This document shows, one piece after another, positions 44,034-55,998 of a stretch of DNA of 64,000 nucleotides (the first letter of the stretch is position 1; each line of letters starts with the position of its first letter). Source of the DNA: Thalassia testudinum (taxonomy: Eukaryota > Streptophyta > Magnoliopsida > Alismatales > Hydrocharitaceae); NCBI GenBank assembly GCA_037157565.1, contig JAZHRO010000002.1, positions 72,003,001 through 72,067,000 of the forward strand. Direction: 5' to 3'. A program made the position numbers and the translations under genes. The notes below the pieces were generated by a model that saw only the letters and a list, made by a program, of their open reading frames with translations, made no database searches and was not told the origin of the DNA.

Positions 44034-47000
44034 TCTTCTTCCACTCCGGCCGTGCTCCGGCGTGGCCCTTCACCCTCCAACAACCACAAACAACACGCCA
44101 CTGCTCTCAAAACCTCCGTCGTGTTCCCACAACCAAAATCCCTCAAGAAATTGAGGGTACCATCCACTCCTTCGCCCCACCAGACAAACCATCCACCATT
44201 CACTCTCTCCGACTCCGTCTGACCTCACCCAACCACGAAAACCCAAATCGACACCGACACCACCTTTGTCGTGCTTCAACGAAGCTTTTGAACCATCTAA
44301 TTAGGGCTTTTAGCCCGTATTCTTGCATTTTAGGTCAGGTTGGAGCTTGTCGCTGATATCGTCTTCTTCCGTCACCACTGCCACACTCCGTCCACATCTA
44401 GCTTCAAGATAACCATCAGCAGCTGCAGCTTCGCACAGAGGACCAAACTACATCTCCAATTCAGCAAACAACCTCAGCAATAGCAACAATTGCAGCGGCC
44501 TTCACCTGAAGCTTCACATGAAGGAAGCAGGAAAGGATAGTCCCACATCATGTGGGACAAAATCCTGATAATGCATAAAAGGATTTCATGCTATAGCCAT
44601 TTCACCCAAGACACTAGGGAGTTGGGTCCTCCACTCACTTAGCCCTCACTCCTCACTCACCCGTACACCCGGTGAGCCTGGACCCAATACTGTTCATGAC
44701 CCGATTACCCGGTTTACAACCCAATTAATTGTTGGGTTCATGACCCGATTACCCGAACTAGGCAACCGAAAGAGAGGAGGATTTGTGAGGAGAGGGGAGG
44801 GTGTTGCTATGGCTTGATCTGCCTCAAGGTGCGTACTGAAGGCTAACACTTAGCCTCTGAGGTCCTTATGCGAGCCTTATGCTGTGCTTGAGAAGGATCC
44901 TTGTGACTTGAGAAGCTTGGAACCCTTGTGTGCCTTACTACGGTTCTGAGCTTGACACTTAAGGCATCTGATGGTTGTGGCCGACGTCTGACTTGGCCTT
45001 TGAGGTGGTACTGTGGCAATATTTTGAATTGATACATGGTATTTAATCTGGCGTGGAATTTGAAGGTTAGTGGTTCAAGGACCACTGTTGGAATATTTGG
45101 CTTAATTGAGAACTTTGGGATGTGCTTAAATGAGGGATATAAATGGCGATTTAAATCATCATTATTTTTAGGGTTTCTACTCTTCTTATCCCACTAATCT
45201 CTTGAGATACGAATGCTACTATTGAATATATTTATGTGCATATTATTCATTAAATATCTTTGTTGTAATTGATGCTTGTGCTCATTTGATTTATATTAAG
45301 ATTAGTGTATGAATTTCACATTTGCTCACTGCGAATGATCTCGGACTTCAATAGATTTCGAGTTTATAAATTCAAGTGTTTGTTGTGCGATTTGGGGAGT
45401 GTACTATGAAGACCATTTCATAAATATCCTCATCTGCCCTAAACATCAATGCCTGCTACTTCAATTGCGGACTTGGGAGGCTTCCAAACCTGAAGTCACT
45501 TCGATTGCGAGTCGTAGCAAGTTGAGTGAGGGCCGAAGACAGGCGATCAGTGTCAGGGAAGATGAAGGCGGCAACAGAGCTCCGACATGCACTTGAAATA
45601 GACAACACAGCCTCTCGATCTTATCAGATAAGCTCTAAAGGATCGTCATGCAGAGGCGAGTGTTGTGGGAGTGTTTTTGTGAAGTGTGGTTCACGGAGGT
45701 GGACTGTCAAGGTCGAAGACGATGTGTGGAGGGCGTAGTGTTCGACAAGGAGATGGAGAGTATAAAGCCCTAAATTTCTATGGGGCTTTTACTCAGTGAG
45801 GTGTGGTGAAGGTGTAGGAGGTGGTGGTGGTGTGTTTGATGTTCTGTGGCACCGGCGCGAGCTCGTTGGAGCTCATACCAGACGTGGGGAAGATGGAGCG
45901 AGTGTGGGTAGTGCGGTGCATGAACCAAGAGTCTAAGGGGTTGTAGAAGATTAGGAGGAAGAGAGGAATCAAAGGGGGTAGAGGTGGATGAGGAGAGGGT
46001 GGGGGCAACGTCGGCTATGATTGGCTGACGCCGAAGACAAAGATGCTCCGGAGATGAGGATGGCAACGAGGAAGAGGCCGGAGAGCTCCTTGCAGGTATG
46101 GCGAGGTGCGAAATGAAGAGAGGAAGTGATTCCCACTGCCTATTGTACGTGGCAGTGGGAGAGGAAGCCAGAGGAAGAGGGTCGGTAGAGATGAGTTCGA
46201 AGCTATCTCGAGGTAGAGGAAGAAGGTGTTTTCTGGACCAAAAACTCGCGGAGGAGCAAGGCCTTGCGAGGGGGCTCCTTTTAAAGGTCCAAGGACAACT
46301 TCCAAGCTTGGAAAGAAGCTCGAGAAGCTCAAAATTTTGAGGAAGAAGATTCCTGAAATCGTGGAGTTCGCATGAGCTCTATGATCCAAATCAAGGTCCA
46401 AGATGTGGTTCAACTAATTGGGACAGTCCTCAAGATCAACCCCTCCAATTTTAAAGGGATTTGGTCAAGAAATTAGGGAAAAATCCTAGATTGAAGGTTG
46501 CAAACTTTGGGTTCACACTGTTAATGGTTGTAGGGACCATTTTGAAGAGAACGACAAGAAGTTAGTGGGCTAAATGCAAAGATTTTGAAACCTAAGGGGC
46601 TAAATGTAAGAAATAGAGTTTTAAAGGGCTAAATTGCAAGCTAGGTCAAGATGGGTTTTGATTAGGTCCAAATTCTGGTACAAACCTAATTTAGACCCAA
46701 GGAATCCAATCGTGAAGTCATATTTCAGTTTTGACCAAGTTTGACTAAAAAATTTGCATAAATTCTAAATTAGGTCAAACTTCCGTCTAAGACTCTATTC
46801 AAGGTCAAAATAGATTCAGCTGGTCAAACAAAGGGTACCAAAACTCTAAGAATATTTTTCTATGAATTTTAGAAGGTTTATATGAATTTTATCCTTACCA
46901 AAACCTCTTTAATTTAAACGGGTCTAAAATTAGGGTTTTGTGTTATGAATCGATTCTCGAAATGTATGAAACCTCGTTTCTATCTGTATGGACCCACTTA

Positions 47001-47268
47001 TTAGACTTTAATGCTCATTTGACCTTTAATTTACCCTTAACAAATCCCATGGTTATTATATGTTCATGATATGCTGTTAAAATTGCAGACTTAACCTTGA
47101 TTACCTGTTTTCTTCTCAAATCAGAATTTTATGGTAACCCTAATTCCCTGGTTTCTTCTCAAATCAGAATATTATGGAATTATGACCCTCAGATGATTAT
47201 GTAGGAGCATTTATCTATCAAACTTGACTAAAAGTGGCCAGTTAGGGCCTATGATGGTGTTCCCATCA

Positions 47269-49067
47269 ATGATCAAGGAAAATCGGAAGGTTCAACTGAA
47301 GGAGCTCTAGAATTCTAGTCCCACCGACAACCAACTAAAATGGCATCGCGTGCTAAAGGAGGAGAACGCCCGCTTGCACGAACAGCTCAAAAAGCTAAAA
47401 CGTGAGCTTAGTGGTTAGAAAGGGGAGGACCCCCTTGGCCCACCTAAAGCTCCCCCTTTGCCTTCGTAAGAATCAGGGGAGTAGTCCGAGTCCACCCCAT
47501 GGTGACCAGTGAAGGAGGCTCGCTACCTGAGATTATCTACCAGGTCACCCAAGCAATGAGGGGTATACGCCCATGGGCTTATGTTACTACCTACCCTTTC
47601 ATGGAGGAGGTAATGACGGTACCTTTGCCAGAAAAATTTAAGCAGCCCGTTATGGCACAATATGATGGAATGGCGGACCCCAACAGATTTGTGGGGAGCT
47701 ACCGCTAGATGATGCTTATTCACGGCTATCCTAATGGGGTGCTCTGTTGGGTGTTCTCGTCGTATCTTTCTGGCATGGCTTACGAATGGTTCAATGAGCT
47801 GCTGATAGGACAGATTACTTGCTTCCAAGAACTGGCAAATAAATTTTGCCAATATTTTGCAAGACAACAACAGGTTAGCAAAAAGTTGAGTCTTTCCGAT
47901 CGTATCTAGATTGGTTTAAGACTCAGTATTTCAAATGCAAGAGACCTCATGATGCCATTGTCATCCAATACTTCAAGTCAAGTCTCCTGACTCAGAGGTT
48001 CTGCTATGATATTATGATTTTTCGCCTAGAGACATGGCAAAATTATGGGATTGAGCTACGAGGTTCGTGGAATAAGATAATCCGTTACACTCCCGTAGCC
48101 GATCGGCAAATGGATACAGAGAAGATCTCTGTTCCACTAATGAAAAGAGAGCCCCAAGAGAATCGACCTCTATATCCATTCGCAGAGGCGGTCGCTTCAA
48201 CAAACAGAAGTCAAATTTCCAAGATAAAGGAGTGAAAGATCCAACAAAAGCCGGAATAATGAACCCCACCAGCCTAGGCAGGACTTTTTTGAAGAATACA
48301 CTCCCCTGATCATGAATCAGGCTGACGTGTTAGTGGAGGTGTGGTCCACCAGTAGGGACCTCCTACCCCAGCCAAAGCCTCTCAAGAAAATTGTCGACTT
48401 AGGACCCTACTGCAAGTATCGCCTAGCCCGAGGACATGCTACAGAAGACTACCGAGATCTACATGACCAAGTCGAGTCTCAGATCTATCATGGAAACTTG
48501 GCCCATTTTGTTAAACGAAATGAAGGACAAGATAAGGGCAAGCGACCCATGGAAGGTCTAGAGGAATATCATAAGGAGAAGCTTCAATAGCTTTAGGGAG
48601 TAAATATGGTCTCTTTGGCAAACCAAGAGCTGGGTGAATCCGTAACTCATCAAATTAAGCAGAAATTATCCCCACAACTTCCCCCTATAGAATACCATCG
48701 GCAAGTTCTAGCGGCGATGGCAGTGCGACCCCAAAACACTCACCTCTCACTACCTAAATCAATGGGTACAGAGGTCGAGGTCATTTTCGGGGTAAACGTT
48801 GTTCCAAGCCAACAAACTGTTCCTACCGAGGGGATGCCACACAACGCGTTTCCTACCCTTCAATGGGGTGAAAGAGGCTCCATCAGGCAGGCAACCTTGA
48901 AGCTGTTCTCCACATTACCAGACCTAGCAAGACACACGGATCTGCTCCTGGTGACCCTCCTGTTGGCGGGACAACTCCAACCCAGGCTCCTTGTGGATGA
49001 AGGCAGTGTAGTAGATGTCTTATTCCTAAAGACACTGCTAAGACTGGGCTTTAAAAAAGAACACCTT
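47269..49067 (+). pseudogene. Gag-protease fragment of a Tat-like Gypsy element
   Basis: Distinct from the Athila-like gag. It shows LPEKFKQPVMAQYDGMADP (about 47616-47680), GMAYEWFNELL (about 47775), a CHH-type knuckle region YCKYRLARGHATEDY (about 48411-48455) and a protease active-site region LLVDEGSVVDVLFLKTL (about 48990-49040). Stops at 47706-47708 and near 47908, and frame changes after, break it. The protease motif has Glu where Thr or Ser is usual. It is cut on the left by E's LTR and on the right by the Ath-3 LTR, so it is the host into which both inserted. Assignment to the Tat/Ogre group is by motif resemblance only. Confidence 0.7.
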
Positions 49068-51744
49068 TGTTGATGCAGCTAGATCATGTTTTAAATATTG
49101 CGTTGTAATATAGACGAACTTTCGGCGAAAACAAATAAAGATTTATAACTCGAAAATCAGAGTATCCGAGGTCGAACACAGGGAGCAATCTAAGTATTCC
49201 AAAACTTGAGAACACAACTTTTTAATCAAGAAGAAATGACTAGTTAAATGAGAGTGATATAGAAAGAAATTGCTCAAGAAAAAATGGACGTCTGATGCAA
49301 TATCAGACGTCTTAAAGTATTTCTCAGACTCTTCTGTATGTGATTTGCTCTGCTTCAGCTCCTTTTCCTTTCTTCCTTTGCTGCTTCTGTTCCTCTTCTT
49401 TTTTTCTTCTCTTCTTGATTTGCGGCCAATGCCTAGCTTGCCTCTTCTTAAGTGGTCTTCTCTTTCTTCTTCCTTTTCTTTTCCTTCGCTTTCTTAATTT
49501 TTTGTCTGCCCCTTCTCTTTCTTCTTCCTTCTTCAGTTCTATTCTCTTTGGCCTCGCTTCTTCGTTTTTGCCTTGCCTTTCTTTTTCCTCTGCGGAGCCT
49601 CCTTCCTTCTTCTTCTCCTTCGCTTGCAGCGGCTAAGTCCCTGCTTCCTGCACACAAGCACACCACGTAGCAAAACCTACTCCCCTACCCTTCCCGCTCG
49701 TCTCTCTCTCTCTTTGGATCTCTCTCCGGTTCACTCTCCCAAAGCTGGGTTATCGGGTCGGATCGCGCCAAATCCGTGTGATGAGCTCACGGATGAGGCA
49801 CTGTGTTTAGGTGAGGGACCTCACCCCAAGTGTTATCGGAGGCAACAGGGCAATAACACAAAATCAATATAAAGGACTCACACGCTTTACAGCTCACTTA
49901 GGTGGGAATAATGCCCACCGCTCTTTCTCGCATGCCCACAGCAGACCGTGCCTCCAATTGCCACAACTGCTGGTCTCGCGGTGTCACTTGCTGGGATGAC
50001 TGGATTCGCACGACCTTCCCAAGTTTGCTGCACCTGGAACCCTGAAGTCTCACAACCTGGAGCAAGCAAGCAGCTTCCTCGAGTCACCGCTAATGGCAGC
50101 TGGAGCTCAAAACCTACCTGACACAAAAAGGGCCTTGCAGCTCAATCAGATCACAGGGGGACCTTCGCCATGTCACGGCGAAGGTGAGGAAGTAGGTGGT
50201 AGGCCGCGAGGCGGCCTAGGCGTGCGTGCCTAGGTCTCTCTGTGGCCGGACGGATGGGTTTGATCGGAGGGAAGTTGTGGTGGCATAGAGGATCTATGGA
50301 TGAGCAGAGGATATTCAATGAAGTGTGGCGGAGGTTACGCGGTGGTTGGAGAGACGTGTGGGGCTGCAGAGTGATGGGAGCGTCTCGTCGGAGGGTGGCC
50401 GGAGATGAGGAAGGTGGCGGTGGACAGTGACGGTCGAGGGGTGGTTGTGTGAAATAAAGTGAGGGAAATGAAAGAGTAGAAGATGGGGAACTTATCTGGA
50501 TTGCTGGGAGTGAAAGGGGGCAGCGGAGTCGGATGGCTCATTTATGCCGTCGTCGGAGAAGACAACCCTAAGGGAGATAACGACGACAAGGAGGAGGTCA
50601 GGGAGGCGTGTGCTTGGGGCGGCGCGACGCAGGAGGATGAGGCGGAGTGAACTCTGCTACTGGTATGGTAGCAAAGCAACGAGAAGGAGGAGAGGTAATC
50701 GTCGAAGCTTGTGGGCTTCTTGGCCAGAGAGAGGAGAGATGAATTTTGGAGAGTTCTACAACCAAAACAAGTATGAGTCAATCACAGAGGGTCGGGGATC
50801 CTTTTATAAGTGCTGGCCGAGCTTCTAGTGCGTGGAGGGAAAGCCTTCAGCCACCGTCGTCTCACCGGAGAAGGAAGGTAGTTGGGATCCCAAATCTTTC
50901 ATGTGTTCGCACGAGAGATTGGACAAAAATCAAAGATTGCGATCGGGCTCAGATGGAAGGAGATTCCTCAGAGAATCTCCCTTCCAATTCTAGAAGGAGA
51001 TCTTTGAGGGATCAGAGAGTATCCCCCCTGCCTTCCTCGCCAGAGAAGGATTCCTCCCCATTAATGGCAGAGGGACCTGATTGTAAGATTGGCGAGAAAG
51101 TTAGGGGGGTTTATGTGATGGTTTTCAAAAGATAAGGGTTAAAATGTAATTGGGTGTACTAATTTGCAAAGTAAGTCAAGATGACCTCCCCTTAGGTCCA
51201 AATTTTGGTACAAACCTAATTTGTACCTAAGAAATCAAATGGTGAAGTTGGATTTTAGGTTTGATCACGTTTGATTGGACATTTTACACAAAAACCCAAA
51301 TTAGGTCAATTAATGAGTTAGGACCCCAATCTAGGTCAAACTAGCTTCCAAAGGCCAAATTGAATGTTCTAAACCATGGGGGATATTTTCCCATAAATTT
51401 TAGAGGGTTTTATTGATTTTTATCCTGACCAAAACCTTGTTGAATTAAGCGGATCTGTTTAAGGGTTACCAGATGTCATTTAATTCTTGGATTGCACATG
51501 AACCCATTTCTGATTGAATCAACCCACTTTTTATCTTATTTAGACCATTTGACCAATGATTTTTCTATGAGAAATCCTGTTTATGTATTTCAATGTTAAA
51601 ATTACAGTTTTACCCTTTATTTCATGTTTTCTTCTCAGAACACCCATTCCTCCAATTAAGCCTTTTTCTAAGTTATGCAGGAGCTTTTATTCTCTTTCTT
51701 GGATCAAAATGAGCTAGTTAAGGCTCATGATGAGGCTCTCATCA
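49068..51744 (-). repeat. Ath-3 left (3') LTR
   Basis: Starts TGTTGATGCAGC and ends GCTCTCATCA, 2677 bases. R/U5 box 49166-49188; inverted GACGTCTGAT...ATCAGACGTC near 49287-49313; T/C-rich tract 49325-49640; TATA 50801-50810. Closely similar to the visible part of the right LTR. Confidence 0.9.
50801..50810 (-). promoter_or_regulatory. TATA box, Ath-3 left LTR
   Basis: Minus strand CTTATAAAAG at the U3-R position. Confidence 0.45.
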
Positions 51745-51756
51745 TACCCCCATGCC
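51745..51756 (-). other. Polypurine tract of Ath-3
   Basis: Minus strand GGCATGGGGGTA next to the LTR start TGATGAG. Confidence 0.8.
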
Positions 51757-52188
51757 TAGCTTTTGCTAGTCCCGTAGCAAAATTTCATGGTTTTAACTTT
51801 TGTTCTAGACCCTGAGTATTTATCATCAGTTACGATAAGTGCGTTTCTTTTTTTTTTGTGATTAGGTCAAAATGCCGACAATAGGCCTAGAGGCATTCAA
51901 GTATCAACCAAAATCCGAACTTGCCCCGCTTTAGCCTCAGTCCTCCGCAAAGGTTTTTAAGGCACACAAAAACTAACCTAGGGTTTGTTGGGCTCTGCGG
52001 TTAAAGCACCCGTTCTTGAGACATTTTTAGCCTAGGTTCAGTTTACAGTGCGTTTTTGTAAGAGAGAGACAGAAGATTTATTTTTTTGGAGAGTTTTCTC
52101 TCTCTTGTCTTTTTATTTCTAGCTTCGGATTATCTTCTCAACACGGTCTGTATCGGATTCCTCATCCCCATCATCAATCCTCAAGAGT

Positions 52189-52335
52189 CCCTGGCTATCG
52201 ATGCTTCGAGATAGCACCACCCATGGCAACCCAAAGAACCCTGGCTTTTGAGATTTTGAGATAATCCCACCCATGGCGTTCCGTGGCCGAATTCTGACCC
52301 TGGCGATCGACATTTCGTTATAATGCCGCCCATGA
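52189..52335 (-). repeat. Tandem repeat in Ath-3 3' UTR (3 units)
   Basis: Three CCCTGGC...CCCATG units, the same as in NA-A and NA-B. Confidence 0.72.
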
Positions 52336-52369
52336 TATCTGAACCAGCAGAGTGCTTACATGCTCCCGG

Positions 52370-52389
52370 TAGGATATTTAAATATCCTA
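52370..52389. repeat. 20-bp perfect palindrome in Ath-3 3' UTR
   Basis: TAGGATATTTAAATATCCTA, identical to NA-A 13253-13272. Confidence 0.82.
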
Positions 52390-52874
52390 AGAGACAAGCA
52401 CCGAGGAGATGATATGTTGTTACGCATCTTTCAGGGGAATTTCCCACCTCTCCGCGTCGGGAACTCGTCCAAATCAACTTGTGTTGATCGGCCGCTCCTA
52501 ATCTAGGCGACTTTTTCAGAACATTGAAACGCTTTTTGCGTGATTTTGATATTTATACGCACTGAACCAGACTGTGTGTGAATTGGGGTGCTTAGGTTAC
52601 CGAATCCCGTAAATCGAAGGTCAGTTAATGAGGCTGAATACTTCCTAAGCCTTAGACCTAATACTTAAGCTTCGCATTTTCCCCAACCTCTTGAGGATTT
52701 TCCCGATTTTAGAAGATACGTGAATTTTTAAGCTAAAGAATCTAGCCCAAGAAGCCTAAGACCAGCATTCCCGCTAATCTCTTGTTATGTCTCTTTAGCA
52801 CTTTTCCCTTTTTCTCTTTTCTTGATATGGTCTAGAACTTCAGTTAATCCCTTAATCTTTTACTAATGACTATT

Positions 52875-55531
52875 TGTAACGACCCGGTTCCCGAGTCCCT
52901 ACGAGACACGAGAATCGGACCGACTCGACTAATCCTAAGACCTAGTCGTCCAACGAGGAAGTAACTAAAAGAGCAGTAAAATAAACCACATTCAGCATGA
53001 ATATAACTAACAGTAAGGAAGTACAGCAGTAAGGAAAGAAACTACTACAGTAGATACCACCACAACAGTAGAACAACATTTATTATATAACAAGAACTGC
53101 AGGTAAAGAAAGTACAGCGGAAACAAAAACTACTCACTAGAACAGAAACAAAAGAGGTACAAAGGACTGTGGTAAACTCTACTGGACCCTACTCGGCCCA
53201 GCGTCCTCTGTAGCCGCCGACCCTAGCTGCTCAACACCTGGTCCTGAAAAAGGTAACGAGTGTAACACGTCAGCAAAACGCTGAGTAGAGTGGCAAACTA
53301 ACTAAGGGCAACAGTAGAGTGTACAGTAGCTGTTATGTTCTATTACTTTCTTTATTCACATCTTTCAATTTTCTCACTATGTCATTTATTTCTCAGATCC
53401 TTTACTTGATCTCGAATGTCCTCGTGGGAACGATCTTGATTGCAGTCTTTTCCAAAAGTAGAAGTAGCACGTGGTGCTCTCCTGGCCGGGAGAGTCCCCC
53501 CGTGGTGATCCTACCCACAGTCAACCACCCCAAGGTCACTGACAGACGTAACGGTGACTACGGCACGTGCGATAAACGCACAGGTAGCTAGCCCGCACTG
53601 GCACGCGGTCAGTCGTTTCCGTTAACGGGTGCGCCCAAAGCACAGCACGGAACCAGGGCAGAGCCCTCTCAGTAACAGGGGTCCAACCCCTCCACAGTAA
53701 CCAAACCGGGGCCTTGCCCCTCCACAGTCCGCGCACCCTCGCCTGACTACCCTGGTTTGCCCTAGTGGGCCTAACAAGTCGGTGAAGGAGGCTAGCAGAA
53801 CCCCGGGGCCCGTGGGGTAGCTAGTACTCTCCTAACACTAGTAGCTCTCCTCGGTACTACGTACACGAGGGCCAACAAGTCGGTACAGAGCGGCCAATCC
53901 TAACCCCGGGTCCCTGGGGTGGCTGGCCCCACTCTGCACTAAATAGGTACAGGTACTTCCCTTGGTACTGCGTACCCAAGAGACAGTACAAACTACATCT
54001 CAGTTCCATTCCTTTTTCTTTCCAGGAGTTCCACTCCTAATTCCCCGTAGGGTTCCAGCTCTTTATCTCAGAACATCATATGTTTCACTTTCCAATTTCA
54101 CGTTCTCACAATCCAGGATCTCAATCATGTTTCTTTATTCATAACAGGCAGCTGTTAATTCAATTTACAGGCAGCTTTATATTCCTTTCCATTTTTCCAA
54201 GACTGCAGTATTATACATTCCACTAGTTTTTCCATCCTAGGGTTCATGTCACATCCTAGGATCTAGCATACAAATAGTTTTCCAGCCCTAGGATTCATGC
54301 ATCACCTAGGAGCTATCATTCCATACATTTCTCATTCCTAGGATTCATGCAATGTCCTAGATTCTAGTTATGGTTCCATACTTTAACAGATTTTAATAAT
54401 AAACTTAAGCCACTCTACCAGGTACAACGGGAGTAATGGGGGCGTGATCGGGAATCCCGCGTGCCTCCGCGACTCTCAATACTGCAACTGAATGAGGTCC
54501 TATCACAAGGATCAAACACAAGGAGTGTCTCAAAATAGTGTATAGCTACTGTAGACGGGTAGAATAATTAATTCTGAAAAGAACGCAACTCGAATCGTGG
54601 AAAACGGAGCCCGAACGGGCCCTAAACGGGTTGAAAAAGACGATACTGTGCAAAATCAGACGTCTGGAACTTATTCCAGACGTCTTAAACACTGGATCAG
54701 AGAATTACCTGTCCAGCGTGGTTTCCCAGACGTCCAGAAGTATGCGGGGACGTCTGTCCTATCTCCCAGACGTCCGATGGTCACCCCGGACGTCTGGAGG
54801 TCACTCCCGCCGTCTGGTACAACTTCCAGACGTCTGATTCGCAAAGGATGGCGAATCAGCGAACATGCGCACAGCCAACTGCCTCCCTCAGAACGGTCGG
54901 TCGATAGGAAGGAAGAAGAAAGCGGAATACACACCTTTCAGACGTCTGTATGAGCTACCAGACGTCGTCCTCGCCGTCTTCCTATCAACCCAGACGTCTG
55001 ATTCTGGAAATTTTTCCAGAATCAGGGCGCTACTCGGCCTCCGCTCGCGACGCCGCCCGCGTCGCACCTCGCGCGCCTGCTGCTCAGACTGCAGCAGGTC
55101 CCTCTCCGCGTCGTTCCGCGCCCCCTGCGCCCTCCGCCGACCGGCCAAGCCACTCCGGCGAGCTCGCCCTCACGGCAGAGCTCCGCTCTCGCACACCGCA
55201 CCTCCTCCGCGCTCACTGCGGCCGCCGCTACCGCCCTCGCGCTCGCGCTCACGCTCTGGCTGAAGGAGAAGGGAAAGGAGACGGTGGTGACGGAGTGAGG
55301 GGAGGCGTGCCCTTTTAAGGCCACGCGAGGAGGAGGGAGAGACGCGGCAGAGCGTCTGCAGCCGCAGAGAATATCGGATATTCGCGGGCCTGCGCGCTGA
55401 GGCGCGCAGATGAAGACTCGTGCCAGAATAACTAATTTTCAGACGTCTGGGATCGTTTCCAGACGTCTGGTCAGACGTCATGCACACCTCCCAAACGTCT
55501 TAAAAGACGTCTGGGGCACGCGCTCGTTACA
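52875..55531. mobile_element. D2: solo LTR, second family (2.66 kb)
   Basis: Starts TGTAACGACCCGG and ends GCTCGTTACA; the outer eight bases are inverted repeats (TGTAACGA/TCGTTACA). A perfect duplication CTATT (52870-52874 and 55532-55536) flanks it. It is better preserved than D1. About 15 GACGTC-type motifs occur between 54650 and 55520. Open frames in the GC-rich part (54597-55324) have no counterpart in D1. Family not identified. Confidence 0.85.
54655..55515. repeat. Cluster of AGACGTCT dyads in D2
   Basis: Perfect or near-perfect CAGACGTCTG/CCAGACGTC copies near 54658, 54679, 54730, 54751, 54766, 54789, 54829, 54941, 54961, 54993, 55441, 55459, 55468, 55494 and 55505. Confidence 0.8.
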
Positions 55532-55694
55532 CTATTTCTTTTTCTTTTTCATTTTGTGCTCCTTTTTTGGCATTTTATTCTTTTCCTCTTCTCATTTTGT
55601 ATGGCCCGAATTGTTTCTCCCCCCTCCTCTCTCTTTTTTTTTTTTGAAATTGAAACCCTTTCTTGATATGAATTTTCCTGACATTTTGTACTTT

Positions 55695-55712
55695 CATACC
55701 CCCCCATGCCTA
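55695..55712 (-). other. Internal polypurine tract, Ath-3
   Basis: Minus strand AGGCATGGGGGGGTATGA type motif, about 1.29 kb from the terminal PPT once D2 is discounted. Confidence 0.6.
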
Positions 55713-55940
55713 AGATTTGCAATGTCCCCATTGTAAATTAGGTGGGTTCGATTTTAGCTTAGTTCATGCATTAGGACAGGTGTTGGGTGAGTGAACGGGT
55801 CGAAATGACTTGTTGCGAACAATTTCTAATCTCGGGTAGGGGTACCTGAGGTGAAGTCGGCTGTTCTAATGGATAAACCTTAAAGTGCAATATGAATTCC
55901 GCGTAGAAATGTCAGAAAAGGATTCGGGTTTTTCAAGGAA

Positions 55941-55960
55941 TAACGGGTTGCCTCCCGTTA
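55941..55960 (-). other. Stem-loop after Ath-3 pol
   Basis: TAACGGG-TTGCCT-CCCGTTA, a 7-bp stem with a 6-base loop, about 40 bases beyond the pol stop. Confidence 0.55.
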
Positions 55961-55998
55961 AGCGCTGAGTTTTACACCATCGACTGGGTGCAATGAGC

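Larger units (their letters stand above)
37261..45452 (+). mobile_element. L1: solo LTR inside E's LTR, itself twice interrupted
   Basis: Starts TGATGGTAACGCC; parts 37261-38125 and 42269-45452. Discounting L2 and the Copia LTR it is about 2.77 kb. TATA box at 42338-42347, R/U5 box at 45321-45348. The right end is uncertain by several bases. No internal region is attached. Confidence 0.68.
36427..47268 (-). mobile_element. LTR of element E, split by L1
   Basis: First part 36427-37260 (TGTTTACG start, R/U5 box 36527-36549, hairpin 36685-36702); second part about 45453-47268, ending GTTCCCATCA. Discounting L1, the LTR is about 2.65 kb, the standard size here. Only the LTR and leader of this minus-strand element survive. 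Flanks of L1 (CTGAT at 37256-37260, CTGCT at 45453-45457) fit an imperfect duplication. Confidence 0.7.
51757..52874 (-). other. Ath-3 3' UTR, LTR-proximal part
   Basis: Noncoding; carries the tandem repeats (52189-52335) and the palindrome (52370-52389). Ends at the D2 insertion. Confidence 0.75.
55532..55998 (-). other. Ath-3 3' UTR, pol-proximal part
   Basis: Noncoding; T-rich tract, internal PPT (55695-55712) and stem-loop (55941-55960) just after the pol stop. Confidence 0.72.

Noticed and set aside
54597..55487. Arg/Ser-rich open frames in D2
   Set aside because: Created by GC-rich sequence and repeated GACGTC motifs; the D1 copy does not keep them.
54655..55515. Repeated short motif that might suggest a CRISPR array
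   Set aside because: Spacing is irregular, the motif is an 8-10-base dyad in both orientations, and the context is a plant LTR.
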